64,000 nucleotides of DNA from Burkholderiales bacterium (GTDB taxonomy: Bacteria > Pseudomonadota > Gammaproteobacteria > Burkholderiales > Casimicrobiaceae), in the NCBI GenBank assembly GCA_020851235.1, contig JADZDD010000009.1:51161-115160 (forward strand), in the 5' to 3' direction. The notes beneath the pieces were generated by a model. It searched no databases. It was not told where the DNA came from and saw only the letters and a list, made by a program, of their open reading frames with translations. Positions 17,883 through 32,833 of the stretch are shown piece after piece. Position 1 is the first letter of the stretch, and each line of letters starts with the position of its first letter. The position numbers were made by a program, and so were the translations under genes.

Positions 17883-18637
17883 GGGTGCCGGGGCTTGCGG
17901 GCCCGGCCCGCGACGGCCCAATCGAAGAGCGGACGTGGCAGGCAGCGCAGCACGCGGGCGAAAAGCGCCATCTGCCAGGGCAGGACGTGAAAGCGGCGGC
18001 GCCGCGCGATCGCGCGCAGCGTGAGCGCCGCCGCGGCGTCGGGCGTCAACAGGAATGGCATCCGGTAGGGATTGCGCGCCGTCAGCGGCGTGGCGATGAA
18101 CCCGGGGCACACGGTGACGACCGCCACCCCGGAACCACGCAGCTCGACACGCAGCGATTCGAGATACGTGATCGCGGCGGACTTCGAGCCACAGTACGCG
18201 CCGGAGCCGGGCAGGCCGCGAAAGCCCGCGACACTCGCAATCCCCACGAGGATCCCCGAACCGGCCGCGCGCATCGGACGCATGAACGGCGCAAACGTGT
18301 GCACCATCCCGAGCACGTTGGTCTCGAACACCGCGCGAAATCCGGCGAGATCCTCCGGCTCGTCGGTGAGCGTGCCGCGGGATATCCCGGCGTTGGCGAC
18401 GACGACGTCGGGACAGCCGAAGCGCGCCTCGAAGTCGGCCCCGGCGCGGGCGAGATCGCCGGGTTCGCGAACGTCGCCCGGATACGTCGCCACCGTTGCC
18501 GGAGCAAGACTTGCGGCAAGGCGCGCGAGCTCGCCCTCACGCCGGGCGAACAGGCCCAGCGTGGCGCCCTCCCGCGCATACTGCCGCGCGAGTGCCTCTC
18601 CCAGACCGGACGAGGCGCCGGTGAGAAAGACACGCAT
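17879..18637 (-). CDS. Short-chain dehydrogenase/reductase
   Basis: The 252-residue SDR has the cofactor loop TGASSGLG (6-13), NAG at 82-84, and the catalytic Ser135, Tyr148 and Lys152 (YCGSK). Arg32 and Arg33 after the second strand favour NADPH. The C-terminal region contains a hydrophobic amphipathic segment (HVLPWQMALFARVLRCLPRPLFDW), suggesting membrane association as in many SDRs of lipid metabolism. The substrate is unknown. It lies 42 bp downstream of dsbA and overlaps the BtuF-like gene. Confidence 0.88.
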   Translation of the reverse strand: MRVFLTGASSGLGEALARQYAREGATLGLFARREGELARLAASLAPATVATYPGDVREPGDLARAGADFEARFGCPDVVVANAGISRGTLTDEPEDLAGFRAVFETNVLGMVHTFAPFMRPMRAAGSGILVGIASVAGFRGLPGSGAYCGSKSAAITYLESLRVELRGSGVAVVTVCPGFIATPLTARNPYRMPFLLTPDAAAALTLRAIARRRRFHVLPWQMALFARVLRCLPRPLFDWAVAGRARKPRHP

Positions 18638-18679
18638 GCGCGGTCGACCGGTGGCGCCCTGGCCGGAACGCGTGCCGAT

Positions 18680-19351
18680 CTACGACTTGGGCCGCTCGGC
18701 GCGTGCCTTGGCGATCATCGCATCGAGCGCCGCGGGGATCGAGGCGTGCCCCTGCGGAACCTTGTCCGGTCCGGTGATGAACTTGCCGTCGACGACGAGG
18801 GTGGGCGTGGACTGGATGTTGAACGCGGCCGCGAGTTGCTTCGCGCGATTGACCTTGCCGACGACGGCAAACGACTTGTAGACGTCCTCGAGTTTCTTGC
18901 GATCGAGCCCCTTGCTCGCGCCCCAGTCGAGGAAGTCCTTCTCGTTCCACATCGGCACGCCCTTGCTGTAGATCGCGGCAAAGACCTCGGGCGAGAGCTT
19001 GGGCTCGTCGCCCAGCGCGTCGAGCGTGTAGTAGACACGGGCGAGGCTATCCCAGCGCGGCTGGAACATGACCGGGACACGGCGGAACGTGACGTCCGCC
19101 GGCTTCGTCTTGAGCCACGTCTGCAGGTACGGCTCGAGCTCGCCGCAATGTGGACATCCATACGAGAAGAACTCGATCACCTCGATGTTCTTTCCGGTTT
19201 CCACGGGCTGCGGATTCTTCAGGCGCAGATAGTTGGTGCCCTCGGTCATGCCCTGCGCCGACACCGCCGCGCTCAGGCACGCCGCCAGCGCCAGAACGGC
19301 GACGCCACGCCATGTGGCACGGAAGGTGGAAAGGATCGCGGTCGGGTTCAT
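18680..19351 (-). CDS. dsbA: Thiol:disulfide interchange protein DsbA
   Basis: The 223-residue precursor has a hydrophobic signal segment ending in AVSAQ (about residue 33), the CPHC redox motif at 66-69 in FFSYGCPHCGELEP, and the cis-proline loop QSTPTLVVDGKF. It oxidises cysteine pairs in exported proteins in the periplasm. The start at 19351 is supported by GGAGT a few bases upstream (AAGGAGTATCG then ATG); the frame is open to 19438 but that region has no signal peptide character. It follows the SPOR gene after 130 bp, an arrangement common in betaproteobacteria. Confidence 0.95.
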   Translation of the reverse strand: MNPTAILSTFRATWRGVAVLALAACLSAAVSAQGMTEGTNYLRLKNPQPVETGKNIEVIEFFSYGCPHCGELEPYLQTWLKTKPADVTFRRVPVMFQPRWDSLARVYYTLDALGDEPKLSPEVFAAIYSKGVPMWNEKDFLDWGASKGLDRKKLEDVYKSFAVVGKVNRAKQLAAAFNIQSTPTLVVDGKFITGPDKVPQGHASIPAALDAMIAKARAERPKS

Positions 19352-19481
19352 CGATACTCCTTCGTCATCAGGCGCGAGGGGCGCGCCGCTCATGGTTGCA
19401 GGTACAGTGGGGAGGCACGAAAGCCGCGGGTTGGGCACGCTGCGGCGGCAATGAGTTCCGCCTGCCGGTCGGGCGGTTCGA

Positions 19482-20198
19482 CTAGAACCGGATCACCGCG
19501 ACCTCGAAGCCATTCCTGGCAAGGTCGCTACGGATGCGATTGACCTCGTCCGGATTGTTGTACGGCCCGAGCCGCACGCGAAAGCGCGTGCCCTTGTCGG
19601 GCAACGTGCCCTGCTGGACGCTCGCCTGCCAACCGGCGAAGGCGAGGCGCGCCTTGAGATTCTCCGCATCCGACTCGGAAGCGAACGACCCCGCCTGCAA
19701 CCAGAAGCGCTCCGGCAGCTTCGAGGCGCTCGTGGGCTCCGCGCTCGCGACCTTGTCGGGCGCCTTCTCCACGACCTTGGGCGCGGGCGCCTTGGCGGTC
19801 TGCTCGCCGGCCTTGTCGGTACCCTTCTCGGCGGCCGCCTTCGTGACATCGGCCACAGCCTTCTCGGCTGCGGGACGCCGCGCTTCCGCCTGGACCTTGG
19901 GCTCCTCGACACCGGGAAGGATCTTGTAGAAGTCGAAGCGTGGCTTCTCCTTATCGGGTGCCGCGGCCTCCGCACGCGCACTGCGTGGCGCCTCCCGGGC
20001 CGTCTCGCGCGCATCCTTGCTCGCCTGGACCGGAAACGGTCCATTGGCCTTCATGAGGTAGTACGCGACCCCGGCGGCAAGGCCCAGCCCCAGCACGAGG
20101 CCAATGAAAATGCCGAGCAACGTGCCGCCCGCGTCGCGCGACGGCGTCGCCCGGGTCGAGGCCGATCGGCGGCGGGTCGGTTTGACGGCAGCGTTCAT
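19482..20198 (-). CDS. FtsN-like SPOR-domain membrane protein
   Basis: The 238-residue protein is bitopic: a short basic cytoplasmic N-terminus, one transmembrane helix at about 26-48, a long Ala/Lys/Pro/Glu-rich linker, and a C-terminal SPOR domain from about residue 160 (FWLQAGSFASESDAENLKARL). SPOR domains bind denuded glycan strands at the septum, so a role in cell division like FtsN or DedD is likely. ATG at 20198 shares one base with the argS stop; GTG at 20201 is an alternative giving a four-base overlap. The argS-SPOR-dsbA order supports the FtsN-like reading, but functional equivalence is inferred. Confidence 0.88.
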   Translation of the reverse strand: MNAAVKPTRRRSASTRATPSRDAGGTLLGIFIGLVLGLGLAAGVAYYLMKANGPFPVQASKDARETAREAPRSARAEAAAPDKEKPRFDFYKILPGVEEPKVQAEARRPAAEKAVADVTKAAAEKGTDKAGEQTAKAPAPKVVEKAPDKVASAEPTSASKLPERFWLQAGSFASESDAENLKARLAFAGWQASVQQGTLPDKGTRFRVRLGPYNNPDEVNRIRSDLARNGFEVAVIRF

Positions 20199-21865
20199 CA
20201 CATCCTGTCGGGAGCGCCGATACCGAGCACGGCGAGACCGTTGGCGAGAACGCGTCCCGTCGCCACGACGAGCGCGAGGCGCGAGGCGCGCACGTCGGCG
20301 TCGTCGACGAGGAAGCGCTCGGCATTATAGTAACTGTGGAATTCCTGGGCCAAATCCTTGAGGTAGAACGTGACCTGATGCGGCGCGAGATCGCGCGCCG
20401 CGGTGCGAAGCTCGTCCGGAAAGTCCTCGATCCGGCGCAAGAGCGCGACCTCGTACGGGCTCGTCAGCGGCACGAGCGGCACATCACGGAAGTGCTGCGC
20501 CGCTTGCGCCGGCTCGATCCCCGCCTGACGCAATACCGCCGCAACGCGCGCATGCGCGTACTGCACGTAGTACACCGGATTGTCCTCGGACTGCGAGCGC
20601 GCAAGATCGACGTCGAAGACGAACTCGCTGTCCGCCTTGCGCGAGACCAGGAAGAAGCGGACCGCGTCGCGACCCGCCTCGTCGATGAGATCGCGCAGCG
20701 TGACGTAGCTGCCCGCACGCTTGCTGATCTTCACCTCCTCGCCGCCCTTCATCACGGTGACCATCTTGTGCAGCGTGTAGTCGGGGTAGCCCTCCGGAAT
20801 GCCGAGACCGACTGCCTGCAATCCGGCCCGGACCCGTGCGATCGTCCCATGGTGGTCCGAGCCCTGCACGTTGATCGCCTTGGTGAAGCCGCGCTCCCAT
20901 TTCGTGATGTGGTATGCGACGTCGGGCACGAAATACGTGTAGCCACCGTCGGACTTGCGCATCACGCGATCCTTGTCGTCGCCGTAGTCGGTGCTGCGCA
21001 ACCACAGCGCACCCTCGTGCTCGTACGTCTTGCCGGAGTCGATCAGCCGCCTGACGGTGGCGTCGACCCGACCATCGCTGTACAGCGAGCTCTCGAGGTA
21101 GTACACGTCGAACGCGACGCCGAATGCCGCGAGATCGCGATCCTGCTCCTTGCGCAGTTGTGCAACGGCGAAATGGCGGATCCGCTCGATGTCGGAAAGA
21201 TCGTGCCCGACGTCGTCGAGGAAACGCTGCGCGATCTCGACGATGTATTCGCCGCGATAGCCCTCGTCGGGAAACGTCACGCGCTCGCCGAGCAGCTCCT
21301 TGGCACGCGCCCGCACCGAGATCGCGAGGTTCTCGATCTGCTGCCCGGCGTCGTTGTAGTAGTACTCGCGAGACACCGCGCAGCCTTGCAGGGCGAGAAG
21401 GTTGGCGAGCGAGTCCCCGAGTGCCGCCTGGCGGCCGTGCCCCACGTGCAGCGGCCCGGTCGGATTGGCCGAGACGAACTCGATCATCACCTTCTCGCCA
21501 TCGCGCGCGTGCGAGGCGCCGTACCGCTCGCCTTCCTGCAAGACGCGTCGGATCACCGCCTGCCGCGCTGCCGGCGCGAGCGTCACGTTGATGAATCCCG
21601 CCCCGGCAACCTCGGCGCGGTCGATGAGCGTGGACGTGGGAAGCGCGGCGACGATCGCGGCGGCGAGCTCGCGCGGATTGCGCCGCACGCGCTTGGCGAT
21701 GACGAGCGCGATGCTGGTCGCGTAATCGCCATGCGCCGCCTGGCGCGGACGCTCGAGCGCGACCGCGGTACCGGCAAGCGCCGGATCGACGGCAGCGATG
21801 GCCGCGGTCAGCACCCGCTCGAGCTCGCCCTTGATGTCGTCCACCGTATCCTTCGTTCGACGCAT
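20198..21865 (-). CDS. argS: Arginyl-tRNA synthetase
   Basis: The 555-residue class I synthetase has the HIGH-type motif HVGH at 140-143 in [13 protein letters not shown], a KISKRAG sequence in the KMSKS position, and the C-terminal DALR anticodon-binding domain ([17 protein letters not shown] onward). It charges tRNA-Arg in the cytoplasm. The start at 21865 matches family length. It lies 32 bp after priA and overlaps the SPOR gene, so the three are probably co-transcribed. Confidence 0.97.
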   Translation of the reverse strand: MRRTKDTVDDIKGELERVLTAAIAAVDPALAGTAVALERPRQAAHGDYATSIALVIAKRVRRNPRELAAAIVAALPTSTLIDRAEVAGAGFINVTLAPAARQAVIRRVLQEGERYGASHARDGEKVMIEFVSANPTGPLHVGHGRQAALGDSLANLLALQGCAVSREYYYNDAGQQIENLAISVRARAKELLGERVTFPDEGYRGEYIVEIAQRFLDDVGHDLSDIERIRHFAVAQLRKEQDRDLAAFGVAFDVYYLESSLYSDGRVDATVRRLIDSGKTYEHEGALWLRSTDYGDDKDRVMRKSDGGYTYFVPDVAYHITKWERGFTKAINVQGSDHHGTIARVRAGLQAVGLGIPEGYPDYTLHKMVTVMKGGEEVKISKRAGSYVTLRDLIDEAGRDAVRFFLVSRKADSEFVFDVDLARSQSEDNPVYYVQYAHARVAAVLRQAGIEPAQAAQHFRDVPLVPLTSPYEVALLRRIEDFPDELRTAARDLAPHQVTFYLKDLAQEFHSYYNAERFLVDDADVRASRLALVVATGRVLANGLAVLGIGAPDRM

Positions 21866-21897
21866 GCAAAACAGTCGATTATAGCGAGCGCGCGGGG

Positions 21898-23865
21898 TCA
21901 GCCGAAACTCGTGGGATCGACGTCCAGCGCCCAGCGCGCGCGCCGCCCCGGCCAGGCCGCGAGCGCCCCCGTCCACTGCGCGAGGAAGCGTTGCAGTGCC
22001 GGCCGGTGCGCGCTTTGCACGACGAGTTGTCCGCGCTCGAATCCGGCGCGCCGGGCGAGAAGCGCCGGCACCGGCGCGAAGACCTCGACGTCCCGACCGG
22101 CGAGCTTCGTCGCCGCGGCATGCGCATGGGCGAGGAAGGCATCGACATCGGCGCGCTGGTGCGCCTCGGCGCCCAGGAGCGCCGCGTGGACGACCGGCGG
22201 CAACTGCGCGGTCCGGCGCTCGGCGAGCAGCGCATCGGCAAACGTCGCGTAATCGTGGTTGCGCAGCGCCGCGTACGCCGGATGGTCGGGAAAGTCGGTC
22301 TGCACGATCACCTCCCCCGGCGCGCCGGCGCGCCCGGCACGGCCCGCGACCTGGACCAGGAGCGCGGCCAGGCGCTCGGTCGCCCGAAAATCGGCGCTGT
22401 ACAGCGCGTTGTCCGCGCCCAGCACGCCGACGAGCGTAAGGCGCGGAAAATCGTGCCCCTTCGCGAGCATCTGCGTGCCCACGAGAATATCGAGCCCGTG
22501 CGCCTCGACCTCGGCGCGGACCGCGGCAAACGCGCCGCGGGTGCGGGTGCTGTCGCGATCGACACGCGCGATGCGCGCCGCGGGAAAGGCCTGCGCGAGC
22601 GCGCGCTCCAGGCGCTGCGTGCCGAAACCCAGCGGCACGAGATCGACGTTGCCGCACGTCGGGCACGCGTGCGGCACGCGCTCGGCATGGCCGCAATGGT
22701 GACAGCGCAAGGCGGGCGGCGAGCGATGCGTGGTCAGCCGCGCCGAGCAGCGCGGACACTGCGCCTCCCACTTGCACGCCGCGCAGACGAGCGATGGCGC
22801 GAATCCGCGCCGATTCACGAAGACGAGCGACTGCTCGGCCCGCGCGAGACGCACGCCGAGCGCCGCCCGCAACTCCGGGCCGATGCCGTCGCCCGCGAGC
22901 GCGCCGCGCTGGCTCACGAGGCGGACCCGCGGCAGCGTCGCCCGCGGATTGGCGCGTTCGACCAGGTCGAGCCGCCGGTAGCGCCCCTCCGAGGCCGCGA
23001 GCCAGGTCTCGAGCGAAGGCGTCGCCGACCCGAGCACGATCGGAACGTTGCGCCGATGCGCTCGCCAGATCGCGACGTCGCGTGCGTGGTAGCGGACGTT
23101 GTCCTGTTGCTTGTACGACGCATCGTGCTCCTCGTCGACGATGACGAGCCCGAGCGCAGGCAGCGGGACGAAGACCGCGAGGCGGGTCCCGAGCACGATC
23201 GACGCGCTGCCGCCGGCGGCCGCGAGCCACGCCGCGCGGCGCGCTCCGGCGGCGAGCCCGCTGTGCAGCACCGCCACGTCGACGTCGGGTCGCGCGGCCT
23301 GCACGCGGGCGACGAGTTGCGGCGTGAGGTTGATCTCGGGCACGAGGATGAGCACCTGCCCGCCGCGCGCGAGCACGGCATCTGCGGCGGCGAGGTACAC
23401 CTCGGTCTTGCCGCTCCCGGTGATGCCGCACAGGAGGAAGGCCACGTAGTGCGACGCCGCGCTGATCGCCGCCGCCGCCGCCGCCTGGTCCCGATTGAGT
23501 TCGCGGCGCGGCGCCTGGATGGCCGGAGCACCTTTGCCCGCCGCCGCGCGGCGTGCTCGCGTGAGCGGCGGCACGGCCAGCGCGCACGCGAGGCCGATCG
23601 ACTCCTGATAGTAGGTGGCGATGAAGCGCGCAAGCTCGATCACGTCGGCTGGCAGCGGCGGTCCGGCGACCACGTCACCGACGGGTTGCAGCCTCTCGCG
23701 GTCCACCGCGCTGTCGGCAACGATCTCGAGCACCACCCCGGTCAGCCGGCGCGGGCCCAGTCGGACGCGCACGAGACTGCCGGGCACGACCGGCAAGCCC
23801 TCGGGCAACCAATAGTCGAACGGCGTGCTCGTCGCGACGGGAAGCGCTACGCGGGCGATCGGCAC
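21898..23865 (-). CDS. priA: Primosomal replication restart helicase PriA
   Basis: The 655-residue helicase has an N-terminal DNA-binding domain ([20 protein letters not shown]), Walker A in GITGSGKTE at about residue 145, a DEEH box, and two zinc-binding CxxC pairs of pairs ([13 protein letters not shown] and [17 protein letters not shown]) with all eight cysteines present. PriA reloads the replisome at stalled forks. The start codon is GTG at 23865, the only start giving the conserved N-terminus. A 415-bp leader without genes lies upstream, unusually long for this window. Confidence 0.96.
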   Translation of the reverse strand: MPIARVALPVATSTPFDYWLPEGLPVVPGSLVRVRLGPRRLTGVVLEIVADSAVDRERLQPVGDVVAGPPLPADVIELARFIATYYQESIGLACALAVPPLTRARRAAAGKGAPAIQAPRRELNRDQAAAAAAISAASHYVAFLLCGITGSGKTEVYLAAADAVLARGGQVLILVPEINLTPQLVARVQAARPDVDVAVLHSGLAAGARRAAWLAAAGGSASIVLGTRLAVFVPLPALGLVIVDEEHDASYKQQDNVRYHARDVAIWRAHRRNVPIVLGSATPSLETWLAASEGRYRRLDLVERANPRATLPRVRLVSQRGALAGDGIGPELRAALGVRLARAEQSLVFVNRRGFAPSLVCAACKWEAQCPRCSARLTTHRSPPALRCHHCGHAERVPHACPTCGNVDLVPLGFGTQRLERALAQAFPAARIARVDRDSTRTRGAFAAVRAEVEAHGLDILVGTQMLAKGHDFPRLTLVGVLGADNALYSADFRATERLAALLVQVAGRAGRAGAPGEVIVQTDFPDHPAYAALRNHDYATFADALLAERRTAQLPPVVHAALLGAEAHQRADVDAFLAHAHAAATKLAGRDVEVFAPVPALLARRAGFERGQLVVQSAHRPALQRFLAQWTGALAAWPGRRARWALDVDPTSFG

Positions 23866-24280
23866 CGTCAGATTCCGCCGTCACGGCCGGGGAACGCGTG
23901 GCGCGGCGGCACCTCGATGCTTCCCGTGTTACCCGAGATTTCGTCCCCAACCCATTCTTTCGTAACGAAACTGACGCATACCACGCTGCGCTGTGCATAG
24001 CTTTGTGCGTAAGTGGATGCCGTCACGTGCGCGCGCGGGGCTCCTGCCGCCCGCCGTTCGCCTCGCGAGCCCTTGGCAAGGGTCATGCGGGGACTCAATA
24101 TCTTCGCAATATCAATGCGTTGCGTTGGCCGATCGCCTCCGGCATCGATCCCGCGGTCGCTGCGGTGACGGCGATGACGCACATGTGCATAACCATGCGG
24201 CGGAGCGCCGGTTGCCTGCGCTGTCAATACCCCCGCACGCGAGGCATGGCGCGCCTTCCGCGGGTGAACACCAGGTGCCA
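23866..24280. other. 415-bp intergenic region upstream of priA, no gene seen
   Basis: This is the longest gene-free stretch in the window and is less GC-rich than its surroundings. It holds TTTCGT-A-ACGAAA (23958-23970), a 6-bp inverted repeat; a direct repeat CAATATC-TTCG-CAATATC (24096-24113); and the perfect palindrome GCACATGTGC (24179-24188). Open frames crossing it have no family features. The palindromes suggest regulator binding for priA, but I could not identify a convincing -35/-10 pair. Confidence 0.5.
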
Positions 24281-25351
24281 TCACGGCCGGCCGGCGCGGA
24301 GGATTTCCCTGGAGACGTTGTGGACAGTTTCCACGAGCGCGGCGACGTTCGCCGGGGGTGTCGCGGGCACGATGCCGTGACCCAGGTTGAAGACGTGCCC
24401 AGGCTCCGGTCCGGCGGCGCGCACGATGGCCGCCGCCTCGCGCGCCACCGTCTCGGGATCGGTGGTGAGAACGAGCGGGTCGAGATTGCCCTGGAGGGCG
24501 ACGCTTGCACCGAAGCGTGCACGCGCCGCGGCGAGGTCGACGGTCCAGTCGAGACCGATCGCCGAGGCCCCGCATGCCGCGATCGCATCGAGCCACCCGC
24601 CACCACCCTTGGTGAAGACGATCGTCGGTACGCGCGCGCCGTCGTGCAGGGGTCGCAGCGCGCCGAGGATCGCGCGCATCGGGCGCAGCGAGAAGCGCTC
24701 GTACGCCGAGCGCGTGAGCAGGCCGCCCCACGTGTCGAACAGCATCAGCGCATCGGCTCCGGCCGCAACCTGGGCATCGAGGTACGCGGTCACGGCCTGC
24801 GCATTGATGTCGACGATCCGATCGAGCAGGTCCGGGCGCGCGTACGCCATCCGCCGCACGCGGCCGAAGTCGTCGCTGCCACTGCCTTCGATCATGTAGC
24901 AGGCAAGCGTGAACGGGCTGCCGGCGAAGCCGATCAGCGGCACGCGACCCGCCAGCGCGCGCTTGATGCAGGCGACGGCATCGAAGACGTAGCGCAACGC
25001 GCCCATGTCGGGGACGGTGAGGGCCCGCACCCTCGCCTCATCGTGGAGCGGTCGGGCAAAGCGCGGCCCTTCGCCGGTCGCGAACGAGAGCCCCAAACCC
25101 ATTGCATCGGGAACCGTGAGGATGTCCGAGAAGAGGATCGCGGCATCGAGGGGAAAGCGCGCGAGCGGCTGCAACGTGACTTCGGCACACAGTTCCGGGT
25201 CCTGCGCGAGCGCGAGGAAGCTTCCCGCCTTGGCGCGCGTCGCGTTGTACTCGGGCAGGTAGCGGCCCGCCTGGCGCATGAGCCACACGGGCGTGTGCGT
25301 CACCGGCTCGCGGCGCAGCGCGCGCAGGAACGTATCGTTGGCCGGCGTCAC
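24281..25351 (-). CDS. hemE: Uroporphyrinogen decarboxylase
   Basis: The 356-residue protein carries the substrate-binding signature [15 protein letters not shown] near residues 21-35 and the second signature [16 protein letters not shown]. It removes four carboxyl groups from uroporphyrinogen III to give coproporphyrinogen III in heme synthesis. Length is typical. It lies 25 bp downstream of the KdoO-like gene and is the last gene of the gltB-gltD-kdoO-hemE run on this strand. Confidence 0.97.
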   Translation of the reverse strand: MTPANDTFLRALRREPVTHTPVWLMRQAGRYLPEYNATRAKAGSFLALAQDPELCAEVTLQPLARFPLDAAILFSDILTVPDAMGLGLSFATGEGPRFARPLHDEARVRALTVPDMGALRYVFDAVACIKRALAGRVPLIGFAGSPFTLACYMIEGSGSDDFGRVRRMAYARPDLLDRIVDINAQAVTAYLDAQVAAGADALMLFDTWGGLLTRSAYERFSLRPMRAILGALRPLHDGARVPTIVFTKGGGGWLDAIAACGASAIGLDWTVDLAAARARFGASVALQGNLDPLVLTTDPETVAREAAAIVRAAGPEPGHVFNLGHGIVPATPPANVAALVETVHNVSREILRAGRP

Positions 25352-25376
25352 GGCGCGGGCCGCATCCGCGCGGCCC

Positions 25377-26252
25377 TCACGCGGGCACCAGCGCGTGGCC
25401 GGTGAGCCGCTCGAGGATCGCGAGCGGCGCGCGCTCGGGAGCGTAGAGCGCGGACGGCGGCAGATGGATCGTCTGTTCGAGCATGTACTGACCGCTCATC
25501 GCGGCGTGCAGCACCTGGTCGGAGAAACAGAGCCACGTCGTTCCCGGCGCGAACGCCACGGTCTGCTGCGCGCAGTCGCGCTGGTAGGCGACGTCCGCCT
25601 TCGTACCGTCGTGCAGTCCGAGCATGAGGTGGTCGTACTCGCTGCGTGGCGTCTTCGTCACGCGCAGCGCCGCGAGCAGCGCGGCGCTGCCGGGAAGCGG
25701 GGCCTTGATGCGCGGCAGGAAGCGACGCGCCATCGCCTCGAAGGATTCACCGACGCGCCAGACGCGCGCCTCGCTCGGATTGACGTTCGAGAACACGCGC
25801 AGGATCCGTGCACCGCCGGTCGGGCGCGACGGAAACGCATCGACGTACAGGCGCGAGTCGTCCTTGCGCCACGAGACGTCGCGCCCGACGGCGGGTTGCG
25901 GCCGAAAGCTCGTGCGCGCGCGCTTTTCGTGCGGCGCGTACCGCGGGAACAGCGCCGCCACGAGGCCGGCGGCGGCAGCGGCAAAGCGCTCGACCATCGC
26001 CGCGAGTTCGGCCAGATCCTGCTCGCTGCCGCGCGCACCCTTGAGGCGCCCGCCATCGAGGCTCACGTTTTTCGCGTGGCCATCCGACCACGTCGGCGAG
26101 AGAAACCGCAATTCGGCATCGCGCAGCGCAAAGCCGGCGCGTGGCAGGACGACGACGCCACCCCCCTCGATCGTGCGGATGGCAGCGTCCTGCACGTCGG
26201 CCGTGACGGTCGGCGTGAATCCGGCGAGGTCGAGGGTGAGGAGCTCGGTCAT
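25377..26252 (-). CDS. Kdo 3-hydroxylase (KdoO) family Fe/2-oxoglutarate dioxygenase
   Basis: The 291-residue protein resembles KdoO of Burkholderia, which hydroxylates the outer Kdo of LPS inner core. Matching segments include [50 protein letters not shown] and [19 protein letters not shown]. Asp138 and His249 fit two iron ligands. The residue two before Asp138 is Tyr136 (codon TAC) where I recall His in the HxD motif of active homologues, so catalytic competence is uncertain. The start at 26252 gives the family length; no strong Shine-Dalgarno sequence is seen. It lies between gltD and hemE, with no LPS gene directly beside it. Confidence 0.75.
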   Translation of the reverse strand: MTELLTLDLAGFTPTVTADVQDAAIRTIEGGGVVVLPRAGFALRDAELRFLSPTWSDGHAKNVSLDGGRLKGARGSEQDLAELAAMVERFAAAAAGLVAALFPRYAPHEKRARTSFRPQPAVGRDVSWRKDDSRLYVDAFPSRPTGGARILRVFSNVNPSEARVWRVGESFEAMARRFLPRIKAPLPGSAALLAALRVTKTPRSEYDHLMLGLHDGTKADVAYQRDCAQQTVAFAPGTTWLCFSDQVLHAAMSGQYMLEQTIHLPPSALYAPERAPLAILERLTGHALVPA

Positions 26253-26351
26253 GGCAACGCGGCGGCGGACGCAACTCCACGCGCAGCGATTGTAACCGCA
26301 GCGTGCCGCGACCCGGCCCGCGCTCACCGCGCCAAGGCGCGGTGGCGGTTT

Positions 26352-27788
26352 TCAGCGCGGCAGGAGCGAGGACCCTTGCAGGAACTCGTCGACCGCGCGC
26401 GCCGCCTGGCGCCCCTCGCGAATCGCCCAAACGACGAGCGATTGCCCACGGCGCATGTCTCCGGCCGCAAAGATCTTCGGTACCGAAGTGCGGTACGTGT
26501 CGGTGTCGGCCTTGGCATTGCTGCGCGCATCGCGCTCGACGCCGAACGCATCGAGCAGTCCCTTCGACGTGGGACCGACGAAGCCCATGGCCAGCAGCAC
26601 GAGGTCCGCAGGAATGGCGAATTCGCTGCCCGGAATCTCGACCATGCGCATGACGCCGTTGCCCTCGCGCTGCCACTCGACGCGCGCCGCGACGAGCGTG
26701 GCGACCTTGCCGCCGTCGCCCTCGAAGCGTTTCGTCGTCACCGCCCAGTCGCGCACGCCACCCTCCTCGTGCGACGACGACGTGCGCAGCTTGATGGGCC
26801 AGTTCGGCCACACGAGCGGCTTGTTCTCGGTCACGGGCGGCTGCGGCAGCAACTCGAACTGCGTGACCGAGGTGGCGCCTTGCCGGTGCGCCGTGCCCAC
26901 GCAGTCCGAACCGGTATCGCCGCCGCCGATCACGACCACGTGCTTGCCGGTGGCGACGATCTGGCCGGGGATCGCGTCTCCCGCGACGACCTTGTTCTGC
27001 TGCGGCAGGTATTCCATGGCGAAGTGCACGCCGTCGAGCTGGCGGCCGGGCACGGGCAGGTCACGCGAGGCCTCGGCACCGCCGGCAAGGACGATCGCGT
27101 CGTATTCGGCGACGAGCGACGCCGCGTCGACGTCGACGCCGACGTGGGCATGGGGACGGAACTGCACGCCCTCCTCGGCGAGTTGGGCGAGGCGCCGGTC
27201 GATGAGGTGCTTGTCGAGCTTGAAGTCAGGAATCCCGTAGCGCAGCAGGCCACCCAGGCGATCCGCCTTGTCGTAGAGGACGACCGCGTGTCCGGCGCGT
27301 GCGAGCTGCTGCGCACAGGCAAGGCCCGCTGGACCCGAGCCGACGACGGCGACCTTCTTTCCCGTTCGGGTCGTCGCGACCTGCGGCGTGACCCAGCCCT
27401 CGTCCCATCCCTTGTCGATGATGAAGTGCTCAATCGACTTGATGCCCACCGGATCGGCGTTGATGTTGAGTGTGCACGCCGCCTCGCAGGGCGCAGGACA
27501 GATGCGTCCGGTGAACTCCGGAAAGTTGTTCGTGCTGTGCAGGACCTCGAGCGCCCGGCGCCACTGGTGCCGATACACGAGGTCGTTCCAGTCGGGAATG
27601 ATGTTGTGGACCGGGCATCCCGTCTGGCAGAAGGGGATGCCGCAGTCCATGCAACGCGCACCCTGCGTGACCGCCTGCTCGTCGGTGAGCGTCGCCACGA
27701 ACTCGCGGTAGTGGCGCACGCGCTCGTCGACCGGCAACGCGGCCTCCTGGATGCGTGCAAACTCGAGAAAGCCTGTGATCTTGCCCAT
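26352..27788 (-). CDS. gltD: Glutamate synthase (NADPH) small subunit
   Basis: The 478-residue protein has N-terminal cysteine clusters for [4Fe-4S] centres ([17 protein letters not shown] and [12 protein letters not shown]), an FAD Rossmann motif [18 protein letters not shown], and an NADPH motif [18 protein letters not shown]. It feeds electrons from NADPH to the large subunit for glutamate formation from glutamine and 2-oxoglutarate. It starts 48 bp after the gltB stop on the same strand, as usual. Confidence 0.97.
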   Translation of the reverse strand: MGKITGFLEFARIQEAALPVDERVRHYREFVATLTDEQAVTQGARCMDCGIPFCQTGCPVHNIIPDWNDLVYRHQWRRALEVLHSTNNFPEFTGRICPAPCEAACTLNINADPVGIKSIEHFIIDKGWDEGWVTPQVATTRTGKKVAVVGSGPAGLACAQQLARAGHAVVLYDKADRLGGLLRYGIPDFKLDKHLIDRRLAQLAEEGVQFRPHAHVGVDVDAASLVAEYDAIVLAGGAEASRDLPVPGRQLDGVHFAMEYLPQQNKVVAGDAIPGQIVATGKHVVVIGGGDTGSDCVGTAHRQGATSVTQFELLPQPPVTENKPLVWPNWPIKLRTSSSHEEGGVRDWAVTTKRFEGDGGKVATLVAARVEWQREGNGVMRMVEIPGSEFAIPADLVLLAMGFVGPTSKGLLDAFGVERDARSNAKADTDTYRTSVPKIFAAGDMRRGQSLVVWAIREGRQAARAVDEFLQGSSLLPR

Positions 27789-27836
27789 GGGAGCGACCTG
27801 AATGCCTCGATGCGTTCGTCTCGTTCGTCGGTGCCG

Positions 27837-32612
<4,776 letters not shown>

Positions 32613-32833
32613 GCTACTCGCGATGTTGCATCGCGGCAACGCGAACCCTCCATCCGGGGCACGCCGCACGCAACACGATCGCGCCGGCGACACGGGTTTG
32701 CCGAGGGAACCCCTTGCGTGGCGCGGGGCAGTTAGGCTCTAATCTCAACAAACTTTCGTAGATATTTGTTGCAACATCCAATTCGCCACCCGGCACCAGG
32801 CAGTTTTAGGACATCATCATCAGGGACGGAACC
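32613..32833. promoter_or_regulatory. Divergent regulatory region between gltB and the lipoprotein gene
   Basis: The region has an AT-rich core at about 32730-32790. It contains AACAAA-N12-TTTGTT (32747-32770) overlapping the perfect palindrome TGTTGCAACA (32767-32776). Near gltB lies CGCGATG-TTG-CATCGCG (32619-32635), a perfect 7-bp hairpin, overlapping GTTGC-N6-GCAAC (32625-32640). These look like operators or a leader structure controlling gltB and the divergent gene. No canonical sigma-70 pair was convincing. Confidence 0.5.

Noticed and set aside
23898..24380. A 160-codon open frame in the gap upstream of priA
   Set aside because: No ribosome binding site, no recognisable domain, and its end runs antisense into hemE.
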